Assembly: GCF_016865365.1 (NCBI RefSeq)
Contig: NZ_AP024469.1
Coordinates: 2,758,501 to 2,822,500 of the forward strand
Direction: 5' to 3'
DNA length: 64,000 bases
Source of the DNA: Geobacter sp. SVR
GTDB taxonomy: Bacteria > Desulfobacterota > Desulfuromonadia > Geobacterales > Pseudopelobacteraceae
Shown here: positions 55,013 to 62,947 of the stretch, one piece after another
Layout: every line of letters begins with the position of its first letter
How positions within the stretch are numbered: position 1 is the first letter of the stretch
The notes under the pieces: model-generated
What the model saw: only the letters and a program-made list of their open reading frames with translations
The model's database searches: none
Told to the model about the DNA's origin: nothing
Translations under genes and position numbers: made by a program

Positions 55013-55759
55013 ATGAAAAAAGTAATCCTCATAACCGGTGGCAGCAGGGGAATTGGCGCGGCAACCGCCCGCATGGCGGCAGCGAATGGCTATGCCGTCT
55101 GCATTGGCTATCACGCCAACAGAGAGGCGGCTGAAGGCGTTCTGGAAGACATTGTTGCCGCCGGTGGCGAGGCCATTGCAGTACAGGTCGATGTGGGCTG
55201 CGAACAGGAGGTCGTCCGTCTGTTCGACCGGCTGGACAATGAACTGGGACGCGTTTCCGCGCTGGTCAACAATGCCGGCATCCTGGAGGTCCAGGCACGG
55301 GTCGAGGACATGGATGCAGCCAGAATCCAGCGGATTTTCACCACCAATGTCAGCGGCAGCTTTCTCTGTGCCCGGGAAGCGGTGCGGCGCATGTCCACGA
55401 AGCACGGCGGCCGGGGTGGAGCAATCGTCAATGTTTCGTCAGGGGCCGCCCGCCTGGGTGCTCCGGGAGAATACGTCGATTATGCCGCCTCGAAAGGGGC
55501 CATAGACACGTTCACCGTCGGCCTGGCAAAGGAAGTGGCTGCCGAAGGAATTCGCGTCAATGCAGTTCGCCCCGGCATCATCTACACCGACATTCACGGC
55601 AGCGGCGGCGAACCCAACCGGGTGGAGCGTCTGAAGGATTCGGTTCCGCTGAAGCGGGGAGGCCACCCCGAAGAGGTTGCCAAGGCAATCCTCTGGCTGC
55701 TGTCCGACGACGCATCGTATTCGACCGGAAGCTTCATCGATGTAACAGGAGGACGATAA
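55013..55759 (+). CDS. Short-chain dehydrogenase/reductase (YgfF/glucose dehydrogenase-like)
   Basis: 248 residues. TGGSRGIGAATARM is the NAD(P) site, NNAGI and VSSGAARLG supply the support residues and Ser, YAASKGA the Tyr-Lys pair and YSTGSFIDVTGGR the C terminus. The substrate is unknown; sugar alcohols or 3-keto compounds are usual for this subgroup. The ATG at 55013 starts the KKVILITGG strand; the frame is open upstream without conservation. Higher GC than the gene to its left. Confidence 0.88.
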   Translation: MKKVILITGGSRGIGAATARMAAANGYAVCIGYHANREAAEGVLEDIVAAGGEAIAVQVDVGCEQEVVRLFDRLDNELGRVSALVNNAGILEVQARVEDMDAARIQRIFTTNVSGSFLCAREAVRRMSTKHGGRGGAIVNVSSGAARLGAPGEYVDYAASKGAIDTFTVGLAKEVAAEGIRVNAVRPGIIYTDIHGSGGEPNRVERLKDSVPLKRGGHPEEVAKAILWLLSDDASYSTGSFIDVTGGR

Positions 55760-55973
55760 AACTTCAGCAGACTGCCGCAGGCCCACACCGGGAATCACTG
55801 ATAATGAATTGCTCCTTGACTTGTGGGTGAAGCTTCAATTAATTTCCGCACATGGCCAAAATGATCGTGTATCGTGTATGGCCTCCGGTATTCCGGAATC
55901 TCGAAGTGAAGACAAAACAGCCGACATTCAATGATTTGTGGCACCACTACCGCGGTATTGAAGGAGGAAAACC

Positions 55974-56780
55974 ATGAAGCTGCTGCTGACGTTGCTGACC
56001 ATGATCCTGTTCCTGACGAGTGGTGCCGCTGCCGAATCGGGTAGTGACACGCTGGCATCCATCACCCGCAAGGGAGTGCTGGTCGCAGGGGTGAGGGAGT
56101 CGCTGCCCCCCTTCGGAAGCATTGACAAGAAGACCGGAACGTACAGCGGGTACGACATCGATTATGTCAACGCCCTTGCCCAGAAACTCGCGGTAAAGGT
56201 GAAATTCGTGCCGACAACGCCGGAAACCCGTATTACCATGCTGCAGAACGGCACGATCGACCTGATTGCGGCATGCATGACCCAGACCCGGGAGCGGGCA
56301 AAACAGGTGGATTTCAGCCATGTCTATTTCATAACCGGGCAACGGTTCATCGCACGGAAAGGGCAGTTCAAAAATCCCCGTGACTTCGCCGGCACGACCG
56401 TGGGGGTCGTCCAGGGCACTACTGCCGGAGAGACGCTGAAAAAGGAGCTGCCCACCACCGTTGCCAGGAACTACGGGAACTATCGGCAGGCGCTCGATGC
56501 GCTGCGCAAGGGTGAGGTCCAGGCCGTTTCGACCGATGAAGTCCTGCTGCTGGGGCTCTACCTGGACATGCCGGACAAGGAACAGTACGAGATCCCGCGG
56601 GCGCAGATATCCGGCGATGCCTTGGGGATTGCCGTCCGCAAGGGGGACCGCCGCCTGCACGCCTTCATAAACACGACCCTGCTGGAGATGGAAAAGAGCG
56701 GCCAGGCAGATGAAATTTTCAATAGATGGTTCGGCCCCGGCACCCCGTTCGAACGTCCCAAGAATTTCAATCGCCGGTAA
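55974..56780 (+). CDS. Extracellular solute-binding protein, family 3 (amino-acid type)
   Basis: 268 residues. Signal peptide to about residue 22 (TSGAAAE), then GVLVAGVRESLPPFGSID, GYDIDYVNALAQKLAVKVKF and RERAKQVDFSHVYF, which are the SBP_bac_3 motifs. It binds polar amino acids or related ligands in the periplasm. No permease or ATPase gene is adjacent, so it may be an orphan sensor or share transporters elsewhere. AAGGAGG lies just before the ATG. A 10-bp-arm hairpin (56796-56832) follows the stop. Confidence 0.9.
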   Translation: MKLLLTLLTMILFLTSGAAAESGSDTLASITRKGVLVAGVRESLPPFGSIDKKTGTYSGYDIDYVNALAQKLAVKVKFVPTTPETRITMLQNGTIDLIAACMTQTRERAKQVDFSHVYFITGQRFIARKGQFKNPRDFAGTTVGVVQGTTAGETLKKELPTTVARNYGNYRQALDALRKGEVQAVSTDEVLLLGLYLDMPDKEQYEIPRAQISGDALGIAVRKGDRRLHAFINTTLLEMEKSGQADEIFNRWFGPGTPFERPKNFNRR

Positions 56781-56795
56781 GGTTTGAGCCAATCA

Positions 56796-56832
56796 CGTGG
56801 GTGCCTTCGGAATTCCAGGGGAGGCACCCACG
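56796..56832 (+). terminator. Hairpin after the solute-binding protein gene
   Basis: CGTGGGTGCC (56796-56805) and GGCACCCACG (56823-56832) form a perfect 10-bp stem. The U tract is weak (CTTTGATG). Probable terminator or processing hairpin. Confidence 0.6.
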
Positions 56833-56931
56833 GGCGACTTTGATGCGTATTATGTGACTTCCTCGGCGGCTGAAATCCCACCAACGGAACACATCTGATT
56901 CTCCATCGCACATTGACTCAAAGGGGTAGTG

Positions 56932-57810
56932 ATGCGTTTAGCTCACATTGCATTGGCGATGATGGTGGTTGCCATTTGGGGTTTCAACTTTGTTGTCATC
57001 AAGGTTGGCCTTAAAGAGGTCCCACCGATTTTCCTCTGCGCACTCCGCTTCTTTTTCGCCGCGTTTCCAGCGATCTTTTTCATCAAGCGCCCCGCTGTTC
57101 CCTTGCGCATGGTGATCGGCTTCGGGCTGGTGATGTTCGCACTTCAATTCACCCTGCTGTTTTCGGGCATGCACGCCGGTACGACGGCGGGGCTGGCATC
57201 TCTGATACTGCAGGTTCACGTGTTCTTCACCGTCTTGCTGGCTGTAGTGTTTCTGGCTGAAAAGCCGTCGATCTGGCAAATCGCGGGTGCCCTGGTTTCA
57301 TTTTCGGGATTGGGCCTTGTTGCAGCACATCTTGGCGGCGAAATCTCGGCTCACGGCCTGATGTTGATCGTCGCTGCCGCTGCCTCGTGGGGGCTCGGCA
57401 ATCTGATTGCAAAAAAACTCGGCACAATCGACATGCTTGCTCTTGTCGTGTGGGGAAGCCTCGTTGCCTGGCCGCCGCTTCTGGTTCTGTCGTATATTCT
57501 GGAGCAAAGCCGCTGGAGCGCTGGGGTCGTTTCGCATATTTCGTGGATCACGATAGGTGCCATCGGCTATATCGTGTATCCGGTCACCCTGCTTGGATTT
57601 GCCGTATGGAGTTGGTTATTGAGCCGCTATCCCGCTGCGACAGTGGCTCCGTTCACATTGCTCGTGCCGGTCTTCGGATTTACGGCGTCGGCATTGACCT
57701 TGGGGGAGCCTCTCTCGCACTGGAAGGTAAATGCCGCTGGCCTGATCGTTTCAGGATTATGCATCAATCTATTCGGTCCCCGCATTGGTGCCCGCATTCG
57801 TCCGACCTAG
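56932..57810 (+). CDS. EamA (RhaT/YdcZ) family drug/metabolite exporter
   Basis: 292 residues with about ten membrane helices in two EamA repeats. VVAIWGFNFVVIKVGLKEVP and RFFFAAFPAIFF are close to the sequence of E. coli EamA, an O-acetylserine/cysteine exporter of the inner membrane. The ATG at 56932 has AAGGGG 5 nt upstream; the GTG just before is too close. It is the last gene before copy B of the zupT 5' repeat. Substrate unproven. Confidence 0.88.
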   Translation: MRLAHIALAMMVVAIWGFNFVVIKVGLKEVPPIFLCALRFFFAAFPAIFFIKRPAVPLRMVIGFGLVMFALQFTLLFSGMHAGTTAGLASLILQVHVFFTVLLAVVFLAEKPSIWQIAGALVSFSGLGLVAAHLGGEISAHGLMLIVAAAASWGLGNLIAKKLGTIDMLALVVWGSLVAWPPLLVLSYILEQSRWSAGVVSHISWITIGAIGYIVYPVTLLGFAVWSWLLSRYPAATVAPFTLLVPVFGFTASALTLGEPLSHWKVNAAGLIVSGLCINLFGPRIGARIRPT

Positions 57811-57854
57811 TCACACATCTGTGCCTTTCAGGGGCTCTCCCTTGGGAGGCAACT

Positions 57855-58009
57855 GCGGACGGCTTACTGTGTGTCATGTTCCCCTGCCCCCATTACCTTG
57901 ACTATCGCATGACTTTACCCTACCCTCCTCTCATGCTTACGACACCCCGGACCAACTGCTGATCATGAAAAACGTATGGATTGCACTCGGGCTGACGCTG
58001 TTCGCCGGC
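57855..58009 (+). repeat. Intact zupT 5' region (copy B of the direct repeat)
   Basis: It includes the upstream sequence and first codons of zupT (ATG at 57965). Homologous to 52075-52231 over about 155 bp with interspersed mismatches; see copy A. TTGACT at about 57897 could be a -35 element. Confidence 0.85.
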
Positions 58010-58861
58010 ATGGCCACTGCGATCGGCAGCGTCATCGCCTTTACCGCCAAGAGGACCAACTATCGCTTCCTCTCGGTAGCAACCGGTTTTTCCGCCGGGG
58101 TGATGCTCTATGTCTCGTTTGTCGAGATTTTCTTCAAGGGACTCCATGCCCTTACCCAACGTTACGGCGACTATTGGGGCAACTGGATCAACGTGGCCTC
58201 CTTCTTCGGCGGCATGCTGGTGATCGGCCTGATCGACAACCTTGTGCCGGCCGCCGAAAATCCTCACGAGACGCATTCGGAGGCGGAAACGATGCCGCTG
58301 CATAACCCGGCGGCCCCTCTCCCCGATTTCCGCGCCGTTCATAATGGCAGGGCAGCCACTGAAGGTCGCCACGATCACGGCCTCCACGACCGCAAGCTGA
58401 TGCGAATGGGGCTGTTCACCGCCCTGGCCATCGGCATCCACAACTTTCCCGAGGGATTGGCCACCTTCCTGGCCGCCCTTCAGGACCCCAGCCTGGGGGT
58501 GGCCATTGCCCTGGCGATCGCCCTGCACAATATCCCCGAGGGGATCAGCGTGTCGGTGCCGATCTTCTATGCCACCGGCGACCGCAAAAAGGCCTTTGCC
58601 TATTCGGTGCTCAGTGGACTCGCCGAACCGGTAGGGGCCGGCATTGCCTACCTGGGCATGCGGCTGGTGTTGGGTGAGCACGGGGTGGTCCCTCCCCAGG
58701 TGATGGGCTTTCTCTTCAGCGGAGTGGCCGGCATCATGGTATACATCAGTCTGGATGAACTGCTGCCGACCAGCAGGGCCTATGGCAAGGGGCACGACAG
58801 CCTGTTCGGCCTTGTGGCCGGCATGGTGGTGATGGCGTTGAGCCTGCTGCTGATGAAGTAG
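57965..58861 (+). CDS. zupT: ZIP family metal transporter ZupT
   Basis: 298 residues, eight membrane helices and a histidine-rich cytoplasmic loop ([11 protein letters not shown]). The metal path motifs [10 protein letters not shown] and [11 protein letters not shown] are intact, as in other ZIP zinc/iron importers. It imports Zn(II), perhaps Fe(II). Its upstream region and first codons are duplicated 5.8 kb to the left. The Shine-Dalgarno is weak, but the start aligns with the family. Confidence 0.92.
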   Translation: MKNVWIALGLTLFAGMATAIGSVIAFTAKRTNYRFLSVATGFSAGVMLYVSFVEIFFKGLHALTQRYGDYWGNWINVASFFGGMLVIGLIDNLVPAAENPHETHSEAETMPLHNPAAPLPDFRAVHNGRAATEGRHDHGLHDRKLMRMGLFTALAIGIHNFPEGLATFLAALQDPSLGVAIALAIALHNIPEGISVSVPIFYATGDRKKAFAYSVLSGLAEPVGAGIAYLGMRLVLGEHGVVPPQVMGFLFSGVAGIMVYISLDELLPTSRAYGKGHDSLFGLVAGMVVMALSLLLMK

Positions 58862-58919
58862 CTCGCCCCTTGCTCACTACAAAAAGAGCACACTAAGACC
58901 ATTCAGGAATAAACTACCG

Positions 58920-59825
58920 ATGGAAAACTTCGTCATTATTGGGGTGTTCGTACTGCTGGGAATCCTTTTCCGCCACCTTGAGGCCTTTCCGAAAGACTCG
59001 GCCCAGGTCCTCAACATGTTCGCCCTGTACGTCTCGCTGCCGGCGCTGATACTTCTCAAGGCGCCACAGATCGCCTTTTCCCGCGAAATCGCCATTGCCG
59101 CCATCATTCCCTGGGGAATGCTGCTGCTTTCGGCATTGCTGGTGCTGGCCGGGGCGCGGCTGTGGCACTGGCAGCGGTCAACCGTCGGCGTGCTGCTGCT
59201 TGTCGTACCTCTGGGAAATACGTCATTCCTGGGGATACCGATGATCCAGGCCTTTTTCGGGGCAGCCGGGCTTTCCTACCTCATTATCTACGACCAGATC
59301 GGTACCATGATGATCATGGTAACCTACGGTTCCTTCATTCTCGCGACCTATGGCAAGAACGGCTCCACAAGACTGGCCCAGATCGTCAGGCGGGTACTCC
59401 TGTTTCCGCCGACGATTGCCTTGCTGATAGGCCTTGCCGTCCGTGCCTGGCCGTATCCGGAAAAACTGGCGCAGGCGCTGCAGAATGTTTCCCTCACCCT
59501 TGTCCCTGTCGTAATGACGGCAATAGGCATGCAGATGCGGTTTCGTCTGCCTTACAGGGTGCTGCCCCCCCTTGGGTTCGGCTTGGGAATCAAGTTGCTG
59601 GTTGCCCCTCTGCTGGCGCTGCTGGTGTGCAGGGTGGCGGGCCAGACCGGCATGGTGGCCGATGTTTCCATTCTCGAAGCGGCCATGCCCCCCATGGTCA
59701 CCGCCGGTGCGCTGGCTGTCGTCGCCGGCATGGATGCCGATCTCGCCGTAGCAATGATCGGCATCGGGATTATCCTGGCCTTCGGCACTCTGCCGGCGAT
59801 ATTCTGGCTGACGAAGCTCGTATGA
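58920..59825 (+). CDS. AEC (auxin efflux carrier) family permease
   Basis: 301 residues, ten hydrophobic helices in the typical 5+5 arrangement. FVIIGVFVLLGILFRHLEAFP starts the first half, LGNTSFLGIPMIQAFFG is the conserved signature of helix 4, and EAAMPPMVTAGALAVV lies in the second half. Members export or exchange small organic acids such as malonate or malate. It lies 58 nt after zupT on the same strand. Ligand unknown. Confidence 0.88.
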   Translation: MENFVIIGVFVLLGILFRHLEAFPKDSAQVLNMFALYVSLPALILLKAPQIAFSREIAIAAIIPWGMLLLSALLVLAGARLWHWQRSTVGVLLLVVPLGNTSFLGIPMIQAFFGAAGLSYLIIYDQIGTMMIMVTYGSFILATYGKNGSTRLAQIVRRVLLFPPTIALLIGLAVRAWPYPEKLAQALQNVSLTLVPVVMTAIGMQMRFRLPYRVLPPLGFGLGIKLLVAPLLALLVCRVAGQTGMVADVSILEAAMPPMVTAGALAVVAGMDADLAVAMIGIGIILAFGTLPAIFWLTKLV

Positions 59826-59921
59826 TCCCTCTTGAAGATGACCGCAGACCTGAGCAGGAATGAGAGTGAGAGGAAGAAGGAGCTGTAGATCATTATTGCC
59901 TACGGGTAATCGGGAGGGTTC

Positions 59922-60236
59922 ATGCACTATCTCATGTTTTACGACTTTGCAGCGGACTACCTTGAACGCAGAGGCCAGTTCCGGGCCGACCATCTCAGGC
60001 TTGCCTGGCAGGCACAGGAACGTGGCGAACTCGTTCTTGGCGGCGCATTGGCCGATCCGGCCGACCGTGGCATATTGCTGTTCCAGTGCGATTCGCCCGA
60101 GATTCCCGCACGGTTCGCAGAAACCGATCCGTATGTGATGAACGGTCTCGTGACACACTACGAGATTCGCCCCTGGAATACGGTAGTGGGAAATGACGCA
60201 TTCTCGCCGATCAGACCCGATGCCATTTCCGGCTGA
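59922..60236 (+). CDS. YciI-like protein
   Basis: 104 residues, a ferredoxin-like dimeric barrel. MHYLMFYDFAADYLERR, then RADHLRLAWQAQERGELVL with the conserved His, AETDPYVMNGLV, and a C-terminal EIRPWNTVVG. Family function is poorly known (possible chlorohydrolase-like or binding roles). AATCGGGAGGGTTC lies upstream of the ATG. It stands between the permease gene and the methyltransferase gene. Confidence 0.88.
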   Translation: MHYLMFYDFAADYLERRGQFRADHLRLAWQAQERGELVLGGALADPADRGILLFQCDSPEIPARFAETDPYVMNGLVTHYEIRPWNTVVGNDAFSPIRPDAISG

Positions 60237-60290
60237 GCGGGAGACAATTATCGCGCTACCGGGCAATCAACGCTTCTCAAGATACCTGAC

Positions 60291-60884
60291 ATGAACCCTG
60301 AAGAACTCGGTAAAAAATACGACAAGATCGCCCAGTGGTGGCACGAGCGGCATCACGATTCCCGATATGGGATGAACCAGCTCGGCATGGCGCTCAAATT
60401 TGTGCCGAACGGAGAATCGGCACTCGATGTCGGCTGCGGCGCAGGTGGGAGAATCATTCGCGCATTGGAAGATCGGGGATTTGCCGTAACCGGCATCGAC
60501 GTTTCCGAAGAGATGATAAAGCTGGCGCTTCGCAATCACCCGAAGGCATCTTTTCTCGTGCAGGATATCTGCACCTGGGAAACCGACCGGAAATTCGACC
60601 TTATCGTCGCCTGGGACAGCGTCTTTCATCTGCCACTGCAGATGCAGCGGCCGGTCATAGACAAGCTGTGCGGGTTGCTGAAAAAGAACGGTGTCCTCAT
60701 GTACACCTTCGGCAATGCGACCGGTGAACACACCGACCGGTGGCATGAGGACGAGTTCTACTACAGTTCGATCGGCATCAACGGCAACCTGGCTGCGCTG
60801 ATAGACAACGGCCTGACCGTAGTGCACCTGGAATTGGACCAGTTCCCGGAAAAGCATGTATATGTCATTGCCCAAAAGCCGTGA
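60291..60884 (+). CDS. Class I SAM-dependent methyltransferase
   Basis: 197 residues. The SAM site is ALDVGCGAGGRIIRALEDRG with TGIDVSEEM next; ICTWETDRKFDLIVAWDSVF is the acidic loop and post-motif. Short length and lack of extra domains suit a small-molecule methylase, possibly of the UbiE/thiopurine group. Substrate unknown. 54 nt after the YciI gene. Confidence 0.88.
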   Translation: MNPEELGKKYDKIAQWWHERHHDSRYGMNQLGMALKFVPNGESALDVGCGAGGRIIRALEDRGFAVTGIDVSEEMIKLALRNHPKASFLVQDICTWETDRKFDLIVAWDSVFHLPLQMQRPVIDKLCGLLKKNGVLMYTFGNATGEHTDRWHEDEFYYSSIGINGNLAALIDNGLTVVHLELDQFPEKHVYVIAQKP

Positions 60885-60939
60885 AAACAGGTTAGTGTAA
60901 CTCAGGCCATTGCCGATAATGCCGATTCGCAGCAGCCGG

Positions 60940-61866
60940 TCAGTGTATGCCGACAAAGGTCAAGGCAACAAGGGTGAGCCCGCTCACCATCAGCCACAGC
61001 GTGATCCCTTGCAACAAAGGTCGTACTCCAACCCTTCCCAACACGTCCCTGTTCAATCCCGCGCCAACCAGAAAGAGCGTCACGACCAGGCACTCTTTTG
61101 CCAGAGCCGATAATTCACCCCAGTAACGTCCGTACTGCGGCAGGCATGTTCTTGCGGTGGCGGCCAGGACAAACCCGATGATGAACAGGGGAATCCCGGC
61201 TTTCTGCCCCGTTTTCCTGAGCACTGCCGTTCCCATGACCACAGGTGTTATCCAGATGGCCCGCGTAAGTTTCACGGTTGTCCCGATGGCCAATGCCCGT
61301 GCTCCGTAGAGGGACGTGGCGCCCACAACGCTGCTCGTATCATGGATGGCAAGTCCGGCCCAGGTTCCGAAAACAGCCTGATCGAGCCGCAACAGGTGTC
61401 CTATGACCGGGAACAGCAGCAAGGCCACTGAATTCAGGGTAAAAACGGTCGCCAGGGCAACGGCCGTCTCATCGTCCTGTGCATTCAGAACCGGTGCCAT
61501 GGCGGCAATGGCGCTGCCGCCGCAGATGGCGGTTCCGAAGGTGATAAGCAGGGACGTATTCCTGTCGGTCTTGAACACTCTGCCGAGAAAATGCCCCAGC
61601 ATCAGGGTGGAGCCTATGCCGACAACCGTGTACACGACAGAATCTCGGCCGGTGCGGATCACCTCATCAAGTCCGAGACCGAATCCAAGCCCGACAACGG
61701 AGAGTTGCAGGATGATTTTACTGAAACGCGCGGTCTTCCGCGGCCAGGGGTTACCGATGAGGAGGCTGAAGAACACCCCCATGACCAACGCTGTCGCAGT
61801 GCCAATCCAGGGTATGGCGCACAGGCATGCTGCGAACGCAATCCTCTGCCACCTCTTGCTGTTCAT
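60940..61866 (-). CDS. YeiH/UPF0324 family inner-membrane protein (putative sulfate exporter)
   Basis: 308 residues, about ten membrane helices. WIGTATALVMGVFFSLLIGN, VVGLGFGLGLDEVI, FGTAICGGSAIAAMAP and LAIHDTSSVVGATS are the conserved family motifs. Family members are predicted exporters, sometimes linked to sulfite, sulfate or taurine. It is divergent from a LysR-family gene, a typical YeiH-YeiE arrangement. Confidence 0.88.
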   Translation of the reverse strand: MNSKRWQRIAFAACLCAIPWIGTATALVMGVFFSLLIGNPWPRKTARFSKIILQLSVVGLGFGLGLDEVIRTGRDSVVYTVVGIGSTLMLGHFLGRVFKTDRNTSLLITFGTAICGGSAIAAMAPVLNAQDDETAVALATVFTLNSVALLLFPVIGHLLRLDQAVFGTWAGLAIHDTSSVVGATSLYGARALAIGTTVKLTRAIWITPVVMGTAVLRKTGQKAGIPLFIIGFVLAATARTCLPQYGRYWGELSALAKECLVVTLFLVGAGLNRDVLGRVGVRPLLQGITLWLMVSGLTLVALTFVGIH

Positions 61867-61929
61867 TGCAACCCCCTTTACCGATATTTGGGTTGCATGA
61901 TACGGATTTCAGGGTATAAATAAAATTGA

Positions 61930-61947
61930 GTAATATTTATAAATTAC
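61930..61947. promoter_or_regulatory. Palindrome in the divergent yeiH-lysR region
   Basis: GTAATATTTATAAATTAC is nearly self-complementary around TTTATAAA and sits in a 108-bp intergenic region (61867-61974) that must hold both promoters. It is a likely LysR-type binding site. The exact operator was not determined. Confidence 0.45.
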
Positions 61948-61974
61948 ACCAATACTACTTATGAAAGAGTCGCT

Positions 61975-62856
61975 ATGACCATTACCCTGAGACAACTGGA
62001 AATTTTCGCGAATGTAGCGGAAGGTGGGCATGTAACACAGGCGAGCACCCGGTTGCTGCTGACGCAATCTGCGGTCAGCATGGCCATTGCCGAACTGGAA
62101 CGACTGGCAGGCGCACCGCTTTTTGAACGGCAGGGCAGGCGTCTGTTTCTGAATGACCGGGGGCGACACATTCTCCCGGACGTTCAGGACGTGCTCACGA
62201 AAGTCCGGACCATAGAACGGTTCCTGGAGGAATCTGTCGGAGAGCCGAGCGGAGTTCTGCATGTGGGGGCCAGCACCACTATCGGCAACTATATGCTTCC
62301 TGCCATTATCGGAGAATTCTCGCGGCTCTATCCCCGGGCACAAGCGCTGCTTCATATCGGCAATGCCCAGCAGATGGAAAAAGCGGTGGAAAGTGGAGAA
62401 TTGGACCTTGGACTTATCGAAGGGCTCCCCCACATCGGTTCGCTCAGCGTGACACCCTGGAAGCCCGATGAACTTGTCATCGTTGTCGGGAAAGAGCATG
62501 AATGGGCAGCGGGGAAACAGGCGTCTCCCGAGATGCTGGAAAATGGGCTCTGGATAATGCGGGAAAAAGGTTCCGGCACACGGGAGATATTCGAGGCAGC
62601 CATGGGCAGACAGGGGATCACCTTCTCTGTTGCCCTGGAGCTGGGGCATACCGAGGCAATCAAGAAGGCGGTGGAGGCTGGCCTGGGTAGTGGGTGCCTG
62701 TCGAGAATGGCTGTTCAGAGAGAGTTGGATAATGGCTGGCTCGTTGAAATCGCAAGCCCGCTCGACCTGCAGAGAACCCTCATAATCCTGACAAGAAAGA
62801 GTGAACACCAGACAACACTGTTGAAGGCATTTCTCGCGCTGTTGCTCCCCCGGTAA
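61975..62856 (+). CDS. LysR-family transcriptional regulator (YeiE/CysB-like)
   Basis: 293 residues. N-terminal winged HTH (TLRQLEIFANVAEGGHVTQA, then TQSAVSMAIAELERLAGAPLF) followed by a two-lobe effector domain (LHVGASTTIGNYMLPAIIGEF). It binds DNA as a tetramer; the effector is unknown, sulfite being one option known for YeiE. Divergent from the YeiH-like gene, which it most likely controls. A clear terminator follows. Confidence 0.9.
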   Translation: MTITLRQLEIFANVAEGGHVTQASTRLLLTQSAVSMAIAELERLAGAPLFERQGRRLFLNDRGRHILPDVQDVLTKVRTIERFLEESVGEPSGVLHVGASTTIGNYMLPAIIGEFSRLYPRAQALLHIGNAQQMEKAVESGELDLGLIEGLPHIGSLSVTPWKPDELVIVVGKEHEWAAGKQASPEMLENGLWIMREKGSGTREIFEAAMGRQGITFSVALELGHTEAIKKAVEAGLGSGCLSRMAVQRELDNGWLVEIASPLDLQRTLIILTRKSEHQTTLLKAFLALLLPR

Positions 62857-62867
62857 CCGGTGAGGAG

Positions 62868-62895
62868 TTCCGGGGACTCCATCCTGTCCCCGGAA
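62868..62895 (+). terminator. Terminator hairpin after the LysR gene
   Basis: TTCCGGGGAC (62868-62877) and GTCCCCGGAA (62886-62895) form a perfect 10-bp stem with an 8-nt loop. A second hairpin, AACCTGAATC (62907-62916) and GATTCAGGTT (62939-62948), serves the convergent minus-strand gene. Confidence 0.75.
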
Positions 62896-62947
62896 TCTTA
62901 AGGTTGAACCTGAATCGGTAAGGCCTTCCTGGCTCACGGATTCAGGT

